Below are positions 14,499 to 23,382 of a DNA stretch of 36,044 bases, piece after piece. Each line of letters begins with the position of its first letter. Position 1 is the first letter of the stretch. This DNA is from an uncultured Fidelibacterota bacterium. GTDB taxonomy: Bacteria > Fidelibacterota > Fidelibacteria > Fidelibacterales > Fidelibacteraceae. Below the pieces are notes generated by a model, which saw only the letters and a list, made by a program, of their open reading frames with translations, searched no databases and had not been told where the DNA came from. Both the position numbers and the translations under genes were made by a program. The stretch covers positions 1-36,044 of the forward strand of contig CALMFL010000310.1 in assembly GCA_937862595.1 (NCBI GenBank), given 5' to 3'.

Positions 14499-17477
14499 TC
14501 ATTGTTTGTTGAAAATCGCGATCGCCTTCCCGGTTTTCCCATCCATTTTTACCGTAATGGGCCGGGTGGAATGAAGGTGTTTGAAGTAGGTGTGCCTGCC
14601 GGTTTCTTTTATGTTATATAAGAGATCCCAGTTAATATAGTCTTCGTGACCTCCCCGGTACGGTATCGAAAAGTATCCGATCTTCATGGCGACGACATTG
14701 TGAAAGAAATGGGTTCCCTGGGAGGGGGGTATGTCAAAGCCTTTGATCCCGGATTCCACGATGACTCTCGCCTGGCTGATCTCCCCAAACTGGATCGGTA
14801 TGCCGAGAAAACGGTCTTTGCTCCCCCAGCGTCCCGGACCGATAAGAATATAATGGCGGTCCTCTTCTTTCATTTTCTGGTTGATCGCGCTTAACTCGGT
14901 TTGAATATTCAGCGTTTCAATCGTTGAGAACAATTCCGGCGGACACCAGATGATATCGTGAATATCACGTATTTCTCCGTTTCCCATGCCTTTTTCGGTA
15001 TATAATATTATATCGTTCGTATCATAGCTCTTCTTTTCAACAAGCGTATTGCTGCTGGAAACGGCAAGCGGGCGGATCTGAAGTAAATAAAATATCGGAT
15101 TGTTATCCGTTTTATCCACCCGGTTAAGATCCAGCGCAAATTCGATCTCGACCGGCATTCCCATGGCCGCCTCTCCGATCTCAAGAAGGCGTTTGATGAT
15201 ATTGCTGAGCGGATAGTGTCCGTATTTCAAGATATTGTCAAAGGTCACAATGCGCGGTCCTTTTTGATCCAGTCCGGGCAGGATGCGGTTATTCTCATAA
15301 TCAAAGACGGAGGCGATGTGCGGCAGACGTCCGTGTTCTTCTGCTGTGGAAATCGGCAATTTCACAAGGGTTGAGGATTCCGTCCCATATAATCCCATTT
15401 TATTGCTGGTTAGGTCCAGTGCGTAAAATTCCCGCTGTGTCGCTGACAGCATCTCTCCCATCGACATGAGATAAACCTTGGGGTGCTCCGGGCTGAATCG
15501 AAAAACATTGCCGCCTTCGATCACCATTTTCCCAAGACCCACGGCAAGGGAGGCCATCCCGTCCGTGTGTTTTTGCTTGTCAATGGGATAGAAATTGTAC
15601 GATTGCGCAACGCCGCTGATATGGGGATAATAATAGTTGTCGTTCCGGGTGCCGACGACCTCCTGAATGATCACGGCCATTTTTTCTTCGTCCACCTGGT
15701 GGCCGATATGTTCAATATATTGCTGTGTTCCGACGCTGTATGCAGAAGCGTAGATCAGCTTGATCGCATCCATCAGTTGCTTTTTTCGCTCCGCGATGTC
15801 GGGGTCATTGTTTGCGAGCATGTAGGTCCGATAGATTCCCGCGAAGGGCTGAGAATAGCTGTCCTCCAAAAGGGAGGAGGAACGAACCGCCAGGGGATAG
15901 TGGATTCTCTCAAGAAGACGTTCGAGCTTTCGCTCAAGTGATTCGGAGAGCGAGCCTTCCAGAAACACCCGGTCGATGTCCCCGTCCTCCATCTCTTCAT
16001 TGATTTTTCTGTCGATCCGGTTTTGTTCTATGAACGCGTCATATTCGTTGATGCCGATCGCCGCCGTGTTCGGTAACCGGATGCTCACGCCCTCGAATAT
16101 CTGATCGGGGTCCATTCGCGTTAACAGGGTGTTCAGGAACGCCAGACCACGGCCCTTGCCCCCAAGCGACCCTTCGGAAAGCAGAATGATCTCGTCTTCC
16201 TCGGGGAGTGAATACTGGTGAAATTTGATGATCTCACCGCGGTTCCGTTTCTTCTGTATGTCAAGAACGCGGGCCACAAGATAGTTTCTCATGTCTTCCG
16301 GGGTATCAAAATCCTTCGTTTTCATTCGCCGGATATTCCGTGCAAGCTCGATCTCGCCTCGCGCCATCAGCCAGGCGCTGAAATGATTTTTCTCGGCATG
16401 ATAGATCACGCTTTCCTGCGGCATGATCTGGAGTTTTTCCTCGAATTCCGCCAGATATCCGGCCCGATCGATAATATTTCCTTTTTTATCGCGGAAAATG
16501 AAATCCCCGAATCCCAGATTTTCGGTAATGAAGGTCCTTAGCCTGTGTAAAAGATGGCGGCTGTGCTTATGAAGAAAGGCGCAATTTGCCTTTCCCGCTT
16601 TTTCGGCATTGGACATATCCGAGGACATGATGACCGTGGCCAGATCGCTCCCTTCCTTTTGGATCTCTTCCAGCAGGTGCAGTCCCGCCTCTTTATCGTC
16701 AGCACCCGCTCGCGGGAAGCGCATATCCGTAAAGATCGCCACAACGTTATTTTTAAAACGGTGGAAAATATCTGTCGCTTCTTCATAATTTTTCGCCAAC
16801 ACCACCTTCGGCCGTACTCTCATGCGATAGCGCTTTTCTTTTTCGTTCAATTCTTCAATGATCAAATGCTGGGTTTGCTTCATGATCTCTTCATACAGCA
16901 AGGGCATGAACATGGAATAAAAATGCGGAGAATCTTCGACCAGCAGGATAACCCGAACGAGTCCGATTCGCGTATCGCGGACAATGTTTTTTTTATCTTC
17001 CGTGGATTTAATGATCGCAAGAAAAAGATTGGCGTCGCCCCGCCAGACAAAGATATCGTCAAAATTCATCCCGGCTTCCGAACGTTCTTCAACAATGCTC
17101 AAATCCGCCATCGAAGTCAGCAGCAAAACAACGGGCAGCCCTTTCTTGTTGTCGCGTACGTGCCGCAGCACATCAAAAGGACTGACCTTTCCGCTGTGAA
17201 GCGTGGTAATAACAAGATCGTATTCGTTTGTATTTATTAGATTTATAGCTAATTCACCGGTGGGGGCGGCCTCGATCTCGGGAGGCGAGGAAAGGTTCAG
17301 TTCCATATATTCGCCAAACACCTGTTCTCCCAACAGGGCGTCCCGCTCGAACACAAAAGCATCGTAGATCGTGGAAATGAGCAAAATGCGCTTCACGCGG
17401 AATTGCATCAGCTTGCGAAATACATCGTCTCCATATTTGTACTTATTATAGTAATCTATAATGTCAAACTCTTTCAT
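14499..17477 (-). CDS. Receiver-domain protein with PEP/pyruvate-binding (PEP synthase N-terminal) domain
   Basis: 992 residues. Domains: (1) residues about 28-160, receiver-like fold whose acceptor position reads DLVITTLHSG, without an Asp, so probably degenerate; (2) about 173-325, a second receiver with acidic pair E181-D182, acceptor D251 (AIFTDMRFP), S285-S286 and K304 (FLHKHS); (3) a helical linker; (4) about 432-805, the ATP-binding domain of PEP synthase / pyruvate phosphate dikinase, with LGGKGRGLAFLN, PLAVRSSSLLEDS and YLLQIRPLAV; (5) about 873-935, an unassigned C-terminal domain with ILIGPGRWGSKDRFLGIP and GTHFFHNVVAMKIGYFS. The phosphohistidine swivel domain and the PEP TIM barrel of true PEP synthases are missing, so PEP synthesis is unlikely. 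ATG 17477 overlaps the dapF stop (ATGA), indicating coupling; a TTG 9 nt earlier is less likely. Function unknown. Confidence 0.85.
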   Translation of the reverse strand: MKEFDIIDYYNKYKYGDDVFRKLMQFRVKRILLISTIYDAFVFERDALLGEQVFGEYMELNLSSPPEIEAAPTGELAINLINTNEYDLVITTLHSGKVSPFDVLRHVRDNKKGLPVVLLLTSMADLSIVEERSEAGMNFDDIFVWRGDANLFLAIIKSTEDKKNIVRDTRIGLVRVILLVEDSPHFYSMFMPLLYEEIMKQTQHLIIEELNEKEKRYRMRVRPKVVLAKNYEEATDIFHRFKNNVVAIFTDMRFPRAGADDKEAGLHLLEEIQKEGSDLATVIMSSDMSNAEKAGKANCAFLHKHSRHLLHRLRTFITENLGFGDFIFRDKKGNIIDRAGYLAEFEEKLQIMPQESVIYHAEKNHFSAWLMARGEIELARNIRRMKTKDFDTPEDMRNYLVARVLDIQKKRNRGEIIKFHQYSLPEEDEIILLSEGSLGGKGRGLAFLNTLLTRMDPDQIFEGVSIRLPNTAAIGINEYDAFIEQNRIDRKINEEMEDGDIDRVFLEGSLSESLERKLERLLERIHYPLAVRSSSLLEDSYSQPFAGIYRTYMLANNDPDIAERKKQLMDAIKLIYASAYSVGTQQYIEHIGHQVDEEKMAVIIQEVVGTRNDNYYYPHISGVAQSYNFYPIDKQKHTDGMASLAVGLGKMVIEGGNVFRFSPEHPKVYLMSMGEMLSATQREFYALDLTSNKMGLYGTESSTLVKLPISTAEEHGRLPHIASVFDYENNRILPGLDQKGPRIVTFDNILKYGHYPLSNIIKRLLEIGEAAMGMPVEIEFALDLNRVDKTDNNPIFYLLQIRPLAVSSSNTLVEKKSYDTNDIILYTEKGMGNGEIRDIHDIIWCPPELFSTIETLNIQTELSAINQKMKEEDRHYILIGPGRWGSKDRFLGIPIQFGEISQARVIVESGIKGFDIPPSQGTHFFHNVVAMKIGYFSIPYRGGHEDYINWDLLYNIKETGRHTYFKHLHSTRPITVKMDGKTGKAIAIFNKQ

Positions 17478-18262
17478 AAAGCCCAAACCCCTTTAAAAAC
17501 AAACGCCGCGGGTCCTTCGAGCCAAATATTTTCATAGCGCTCGCCGCCACGAAATTCAAACCGAACCTTGAGCGTCCCACCGAGCGCATTTATCGTATAC
17601 GCTTCCCGGAGCTTGCCGTGATGGTGGTGCACGATCGCAGCGGCGATCGAACCCGTACCGCAGGCCAGCGTCTCATTTTCCACGCCGCGTTCATAGGTTC
17701 TGATCGAGATCGTTCCGTCTTTTTCATCGTGAATAAAATTCACGTTACAGCCGTCCGGAGCGTAGGAACTGCGTTCTCTTATCGCTTTCCCGCGACGGTA
17801 TACGTCCATATCCACAAGTTTATCCACATATTCAACATGGTGCAGAGAACCCGTGTCCACGGCGTATCCCTTTCCCGTTTTACGGATGCCGTTAACGTTT
17901 TTCATTTTCAGCGCGATCCGCCCGTCAGGAATAAAAAAGGCTTCGTGGTCTCCGTCGACAGCACTAAAATCAACCCGGGATAAGCCGTCAACCATTCCCA
18001 GCTCGCGAGTGAAGGCAACGATGCACCGCCCTCCGTTTCCGCACATCGTCCCCTCATATCCGTCGGAGTTATAATAGGCCATGTGAAAAATTTTATCACT
18101 GGAATTTTGCAGAAGCATCAGGCCGTCCGCACCGACCCCCGTGTGGCGGTCGCAAAGACGGCGAATCGTTTCGTGGTCCTTGCCCGGGAAGGATCCCTTG
18201 CGGTCGTCAATCAGGATAAAGTCATTTCCCGCACCGTGATACTTGGAAAAAGACAGGTTCAT
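17474..18262 (-). CDS. dapF: Diaminopimelate epimerase
   Basis: 262 residues. Interconverts LL- and meso-diaminopimelate for lysine and peptidoglycan synthesis in the cytoplasm. Both catalytic cysteines are present: C74 in MCGNGGRC and C201 in LACGTGS. Other family blocks are KYHGAGNDFILID, DRHTGVGADGL, YNSDGYEGTMCGNG, GCNVNFI and YERGVENETLACG. The ATG at 18262 has GGAGG 4 nt upstream. Divergent from mfd, with one parS sequence in the 146-bp gap. The stop codon overlaps the start of the receiver/PEP-synthase gene. Confidence 0.96.
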   Translation of the reverse strand: MNLSFSKYHGAGNDFILIDDRKGSFPGKDHETIRRLCDRHTGVGADGLMLLQNSSDKIFHMAYYNSDGYEGTMCGNGGRCIVAFTRELGMVDGLSRVDFSAVDGDHEAFFIPDGRIALKMKNVNGIRKTGKGYAVDTGSLHHVEYVDKLVDMDVYRRGKAIRERSSYAPDGCNVNFIHDEKDGTISIRTYERGVENETLACGTGSIAAAIVHHHHGKLREAYTINALGGTLKVRFEFRGGERYENIWLEGPAAFVFKGVWAL

Positions 18263-18333
18263 TTTGCCTCCGGAATGTCATCTCCCGAAAATATAGGGTT
18301 TCCTCCGGACAATACCAACTACCAAAAACAACA

Positions 18334-18349
18334 TGTTTCACGTGAAACA
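18334..18349. other. parS centromere-like site 1
   Basis: TGTTTCACGTGAAACA, a perfect 16-bp palindrome identical to the consensus ParB (Spo0J) binding site. It is intergenic between the divergent dapF and mfd genes. The chance of this 16-mer occurring at random in 36 kb is negligible, and a second copy lies 98 bp away. Confidence 0.93.
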
Positions 18350-18408
18350 GAGTCCCCGCATCGGGATTTTTCAATTTACATGCCCTTCCTTTTTTTGTAT
18401 GTTTCCGC

Positions 18409-21400
18409 ATGACAGAAATGAACAATAAAATTGTTTCACGTGAAACATCCGATATCGGGGAAATTCTGTGTCTCTTTCGGGAGGACCCCGCATTTATGTC
18501 GGCCTTCTCTCTTTTGCGTCATCGTGAATCCCTGGTTCTGAATACTTCGAATCCTTCCTTTCTTCTTTTCTGGCTGCGGGTTGCGCGTGAAAAAGGTTAT
18601 CTTCCGGTCGTTTTGACCGGCACCGAACTTGAGGGGGAGTCCTTTTACGCGGATGCGCTTGCGTTCTTCCGGGATGAAAAGATCGCGTGGCTGCCTCTTT
18701 ATGATACCGGGGCTTCTCCCGGAGGCCGTTCGGGCATAGAAAATCACGTCAGCCGCTTCCTAGACGATCTTTACAGGGATAATCTCGAGCTTGTCATTTC
18801 TTCACGGCAGGTTTTCGGCTTCTCGGTTCCGGACCAAAAGGGCTTGCGCGAACACATGCTTCACCTGAGGGCCGGAGAACATGTATCTTTCTCCGGGCTG
18901 CCGCCCCGCCTGGCCGAGATGGGTTATCAGCGTGCGGATATTGTTGAATACTGCGGAGAATTCACGGTCCGGGGCGGGATCGTCGACATCTATCCCTATG
19001 GTGAAACGTACCCTCTTCGGCTGGAATTTTTCGGGGATACCCTGGAGTCGCTGCGGCGTTTTAACCCCAACGATCAGATCACCTTCGAATCCTGTGAAAA
19101 TGCGCAGGTGCGGCCGGCGTCATTTTCAGCCTTTTCCCGGTCGACCGTTGCGGACATCCTGCCGGCCAATACGCTTGTCATTTCCCTGGCGGACGATAAA
19201 CATCCGGATAACGAGCCGGCCTATGTTCCCGGCCTTGCTTTCAAACAGGTGGTCTTTAACGGAAGTGCCGTCGGTTCCGATGTCGTCCTGCCGGTCCTCG
19301 CCGCGGAGGTGCCGCGGGATGTGAACGACAGTTCCTGGTATGAAAACCTGCTTTCTCAGAAGAAACGCCTTTTTGTGTTTTCGGAACATGAGCTTGTTCG
19401 GGCTTCGTTGTTTGAAAAACTGGGGGATCACGCCGCCTACGTAAACGCCAATGTGCGCTTCGGATTTCACTATAAACCCCTTGATCTGATCTTGCTTTCG
19501 GGACGTCAGTTCTATCACAAGGAGCGCTATGCCAATCCGAACAGCCGGTTTATCCCCGAACAATCAACGCGTGTGGACTCGGTGGAATCGCTGCGGTACG
19601 GCGACGTGGTTGTTCATGTTGATTACGGGGTCGGCATATACCGCGGCATCGAAATGCTGGATTTCCGCGGGATCCGCCAGGAATCCATGGTGATCGAGTA
19701 CCAAAACCGGGATAAAGTGTTCGTTCCTATCCGGTTTATGAACAAGATCTTTCGCTACAGTTCGGATAACGCTTCTCACGTTGCCATTGATCAGATCGGC
19801 AGTTCGCGATGGGAACAGGCAAAAGCAACGACCCGCAAACACCTCCGGCAGGCTGCTTTCGACCTGATCTCCCTCTATCGCGACCGCAAACAGCTTCCGG
19901 GTATTTCATTTGAAAAAGATACGCCGGACTTGCTTCGCCTTGAAGCCTCGTTTCCTTATGAAGAGACGCGTGATCAGCGCATTGCGATCAATGAAATAAC
20001 CGCCGATATGGAGAAACCGGGCATTATGGACCGCCTGATCTGCGGCGATGTCGGTTTCGGAAAAACCGAGGTCGCTATCCGTGCGGCGTTCAAAGCGGTG
20101 TACTCCGGAAAGCAGGTCGCCGTTCTTGTCCCGACAACGGTTTTGTGTTTTCAGCATTACGAATCCTTTCGTGAACGGTTGTCCTCTTTCGGTATCCGGG
20201 TCGATCACGTCAACCGTTTTGTTTCGGGCGCCCGGCTGGTCAAGCTGATGCACGATCTTGCCGCAGGTGCGATCGACGTCCTTGTCGGCACCCATAAAAT
20301 ATTATCTAACACGATGTTATTTAAGGACTTGGGTTTACTTGTGATAGATGAAGAGCATCGTTTCGGGGTCAACCATAAAGAGAAGATCCAAAACATGAAA
20401 CGCCGCGTGGACGTGATCACGCTGACCGCAACGCCGATCCCTAGGACGCTTCAGCTTGCGCTGGCGGGATTGCGGGATATCACCAAGATCGACACGCCGC
20501 CCAAAGAGCGTCTTCCCATATCCACGAAGATCATTTACTGGAAGGATGAAGATATCCGGATTGCCATTGGCCGTGAACTCGAACGCAACGGGCAGGTTTT
20601 CATACTGAACAACAATATTTCAGAACTGCCGGTGATGCGGGATAAAATAGCCGCTCTTTTCCCGGGCAGTACGGTCCGCTATGCACACGGCAAAATGCAC
20701 GGACCGGAACTTGAAAAAACCTTGCTTGATTTTCATCATCACCGTTTTGACATTCTCATTTCGACGACCATCATTGAATCCGGCATTGACGTACCCAATG
20801 CGAATACGCTGATCGTGCTGAATGCCCACACCTTTGGTCTTTCCCAATTGTATCAGATCCGCGGGCGTGTCGGACGGTCGTATAAAAAGGCTTTCGCCTA
20901 TCTTGTGATCCCGCGCGGAAAACATGTCAATCCGGTCGCCATGAAGCGTCTGCAGACACTTGAATATTACACCGACCTGGGGTCGGGATACCAGATCGCC
21001 ATGCGCGATCTTGAGATCCGGGGTGCCGGCTCGCTGTTCGGCGTTGAACAAAGCGGTCATATCAATCGTTTTGGATTTGCCTATTATAATCGGATGTTCT
21101 CGGAAGAGGTGGCGGCCGTCAAATCCGGAAAGCAAACATCCCTCCCGGCGGGGGCCGAGAGTCCGGATATTCAGCTGTCGCATCCCGCCTATCTTCCCGA
21201 AACATATATTGACAATAAAGATATCCGCATTGCGTTTTACCGCGAACTGAGCGACGCGCTCAACGACCCCGGTGAGCGTAAAAAAAGCCTGCAGCGCATT
21301 GAACATCTTGAGGTTGCCTGCCGGGATCGTTTCGGCCCGCTTCCGCCCGAAGCCGAAAACCTGTTTCACGACGCACGGCTGGCTCACTGGCTCTCGGCGT

Positions 21401-21612
21401 ATCATGTTGACACGCTAAGCCTTATAAAGGACGCGGTGCTCATGACGTTCAGCGCAAGCCTTCCCCCCGAAGAGATCCGAAACGCCGCCGGGCGGCTTTT
21501 ATATCTCATGAATGAACATAAGATCGCTATTTCCTTCATTTCAAAGCAGCAGCTTGTTGCACGGGTGGACCCTTGTTTTCTTGCCGCGTTTAAAGCGGGA
21601 ACATTTCATTAA
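18409..21612 (+). CDS. mfd: Transcription-repair coupling factor
   Basis: 1067 residues. Removes RNA polymerase stalled at DNA lesions and recruits UvrA. Order of domains: UvrB-like N-terminal region (to about 340, with GEFTVRGGIVDIYPYG); RNA-polymerase-interaction domain starting near residue 390 (YGDVVVHVDYGVGIYRG); RecG-like helicase with Walker A GDVGFGKTE (about 546-554), DEEHRFGV (about 647), TATPIPRTLQL, YAHGKMHG, STTIIESGIDVPNANTL and QIRGRVGRS; then a C-terminal TRCF domain. No ribosome site precedes the ATG at 18409 or the in-frame ATG at 18418; the start is taken as the first. The parS sequence fixes several codons of its N-terminus. Followed by an envelope-chaperone set. Confidence 0.97.
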   Translation: MTEMNNKIVSRETSDIGEILCLFREDPAFMSAFSLLRHRESLVLNTSNPSFLLFWLRVAREKGYLPVVLTGTELEGESFYADALAFFRDEKIAWLPLYDTGASPGGRSGIENHVSRFLDDLYRDNLELVISSRQVFGFSVPDQKGLREHMLHLRAGEHVSFSGLPPRLAEMGYQRADIVEYCGEFTVRGGIVDIYPYGETYPLRLEFFGDTLESLRRFNPNDQITFESCENAQVRPASFSAFSRSTVADILPANTLVISLADDKHPDNEPAYVPGLAFKQVVFNGSAVGSDVVLPVLAAEVPRDVNDSSWYENLLSQKKRLFVFSEHELVRASLFEKLGDHAAYVNANVRFGFHYKPLDLILLSGRQFYHKERYANPNSRFIPEQSTRVDSVESLRYGDVVVHVDYGVGIYRGIEMLDFRGIRQESMVIEYQNRDKVFVPIRFMNKIFRYSSDNASHVAIDQIGSSRWEQAKATTRKHLRQAAFDLISLYRDRKQLPGISFEKDTPDLLRLEASFPYEETRDQRIAINEITADMEKPGIMDRLICGDVGFGKTEVAIRAAFKAVYSGKQVAVLVPTTVLCFQHYESFRERLSSFGIRVDHVNRFVSGARLVKLMHDLAAGAIDVLVGTHKILSNTMLFKDLGLLVIDEEHRFGVNHKEKIQNMKRRVDVITLTATPIPRTLQLALAGLRDITKIDTPPKERLPISTKIIYWKDEDIRIAIGRELERNGQVFILNNNISELPVMRDKIAALFPGSTVRYAHGKMHGPELEKTLLDFHHHRFDILISTTIIESGIDVPNANTLIVLNAHTFGLSQLYQIRGRVGRSYKKAFAYLVIPRGKHVNPVAMKRLQTLEYYTDLGSGYQIAMRDLEIRGAGSLFGVEQSGHINRFGFAYYNRMFSEEVAAVKSGKQTSLPAGAESPDIQLSHPAYLPETYIDNKDIRIAFYRELSDALNDPGERKKSLQRIEHLEVACRDRFGPLPPEAENLFHDARLAHWLSAYHVDTLSLIKDAVLMTFSASLPPEEIRNAAGRLLYLMNEHKIAISFISKQQLVARVDPCFLAAFKAGTFH
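18432..18447. other. parS centromere-like site 2 (inside mfd 5' end)
   Basis: A second identical TGTTTCACGTGAAACA, beginning 23 nt after the A of the mfd start codon and translated as part of IVSRETS. Centre-to-centre distance to site 1 is 98 bp. Coding use of a parS is known in other bacteria, since ParB tolerates any context. Confidence 0.93.
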
Positions 21613-21696
21613 GCCGTCTCTTCCAAGGCTGTAAATTAAAAACATTTCATTTTGAGAGCCTGTGTGTTAAATTTCCATGAATAAAACGGAGTGTAT

Positions 21697-23382
21697 ATGA
21701 AGCGATCCTTCTTAATTCTTTTTTTTCTGGCCCTAACCTTATCGTCATGCACCTTTTTGTCCAAAGAGGACGTGGCGGCGATCGGCAAGCATAAGATCAG
21801 CCGGGGCGAGCTGTACCGGTTCATTCCCGAAGAAACGTTTAAGGCCCTGGGCCCGGATGAAAAGAAGCAGCAGGTGGACCTGATCTGCGACAGTTATCTT
21901 TCACGTCATTTTCTTGAGGATTCCGGAGATCTTGATTCGGGTGAAGTAAAATGGGAGATCGAGGTCTGGAAAACCCTCGAATATGCCAATCGGGCATATC
22001 AGCACCTGGTGATCAATAAAATTTTAACGCCGGAAGCCGAACGCGACTTGTACGATCGTCTAAAATATGAGATCAACGTCAGCCATCTTCTGATCGGTTT
22101 CAATAATTCCCGGAGTCTGAACGCACGAACGCGCGAAGAGGCCGCGGCGCTTGCGGCCGAGATAAAAGAAAAGATCACCGGCGATAATTTTGAAGAACTG
22201 GTTTCTCTTTATTCCGACGACGCCAGCAAGGCAGAGAACAGAGGGCATCTTGGATGGGGCGGAAGCGGACATTGGGTCATTGATTTCGAAGACGCAGCGT
22301 ATTCTCTCCATCCCGGGGAGATCTCCGGTCCCGTTGAAACCGACTTCGGTTTTCATATTATCAGGATGAACGAGCGCCGCGAGATCCCCGTTGATCCTTT
22401 TGAGACCCTTCAGAGCGAACTTCGCGAGATCGCTTTCAATAAATGGCGCCTTCGTTTTATGCTCCGTGAAAATGCCGTATTCGACTCGCTGGTTATGACG
22501 AATCCCATCGTCTATGACGATTCCATGCTGGTGCGCTTTATGGATCGTTTTTCGCGCCTTTCTGTCAATGTCTTCTATTCGGAGCAATTTACCGCCTTTG
22601 ACATTCTGGACATATTCGAGGACACGCTCACGGTGGGCCGGATCGGCGATACGCCGATCGACAAAGCCTGGATCTACCGGTATTTGAAAGTGCTGAACCT
22701 TCAGATGCCGCCGCGCTTTACCGATATCGCCTCCTTTAAGAGTTTTGTTGAGCATAACAAATTAGGCGATTACCTGAACAAGGCCGCTAAAAACCTTGGT
22801 GTTGAACGGTCGAAAGATTATATCCATACCTACAATGTCTATCTTGCGAAAAAATCCTCTTCGCTTTTTGACAAGCTTTATGTTTTCGATGCTATGAACC
22901 CCGATAGCCGGCAGCTGGGAGAGTTCTACGAACAAAATAAAGAACGGCTTTATCTTAACGAAGCGACAGTCCAGGTCCGCGAGGTCTTGCTGGGCGACTC
23001 TCTGTTTGCCGAAGAGATCCTTTCGCGCGCCCGTGCCGGAGAAAGTATGGCCGACCTTGCCGCCGCATACAGTGTCCGCAACATCGGCAAAAACAAACAG
23101 GGACTGATACCGCCCGTAAAACGACATCAATACGGTGAAATGGGGCTGGCCGCCTTCAATATGAAAGACGGGGAAATTGCCGGTCCTTTCCGCATTGGAA
23201 AGCATTTTTCGGTTATTCAGCGCATCAACAGGATACCCGAAAGCGTCAAATCGAAACAAGAGGTCCAATACCGCCTCTTAACGGATTTCCGTCGTGAACA
23301 TTCGGCGGAAAAACGTGCCGAACAACGGGAAATGCTTCGAAAAAAATATCGCGTGAGGATAAATCCATTATACATAAAATAA
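21697..23382 (+). CDS. Peptidylprolyl isomerase lipoprotein (SurA/PpiC type, two parvulin domains)
   Basis: 561 residues. Lipoprotein signal MKRSFLILFFLALTLSSC, with acylation expected at C18. SurA-like N-terminal helices follow. Parvulin domain 1 spans about residues 126-221 (INVSHLLIGF ... GHLGWGG ... GEISGPVETDFGFHIIRM). A long helical insert follows, then a weaker parvulin domain 2 at about 424-503 (VQVREVLLGD ... GEIAGPFRIGKHFSVIQ). Likely a periplasmic chaperone for outer-membrane protein assembly. The ATG at 21697 follows CGGAG by 5 nt; a GTG 6 nt earlier overlaps that site and is rejected. First of three adjacent isomerase-type genes. Confidence 0.88.
   Translation: MKRSFLILFFLALTLSSCTFLSKEDVAAIGKHKISRGELYRFIPEETFKALGPDEKKQQVDLICDSYLSRHFLEDSGDLDSGEVKWEIEVWKTLEYANRAYQHLVINKILTPEAERDLYDRLKYEINVSHLLIGFNNSRSLNARTREEAAALAAEIKEKITGDNFEELVSLYSDDASKAENRGHLGWGGSGHWVIDFEDAAYSLHPGEISGPVETDFGFHIIRMNERREIPVDPFETLQSELREIAFNKWRLRFMLRENAVFDSLVMTNPIVYDDSMLVRFMDRFSRLSVNVFYSEQFTAFDILDIFEDTLTVGRIGDTPIDKAWIYRYLKVLNLQMPPRFTDIASFKSFVEHNKLGDYLNKAAKNLGVERSKDYIHTYNVYLAKKSSSLFDKLYVFDAMNPDSRQLGEFYEQNKERLYLNEATVQVREVLLGDSLFAEEILSRARAGESMADLAAAYSVRNIGKNKQGLIPPVKRHQYGEMGLAAFNMKDGEIAGPFRIGKHFSVIQRINRIPESVKSKQEVQYRLLTDFRREHSAEKRAEQREMLRKKYRVRINPLYIK

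Noticed and set aside
21600-21651. Direct repeat AACATTTCATT at the end of mfd and 41 bp later
   Set aside because: Eleven AT-rich bases; within chance expectation and without associated structure.
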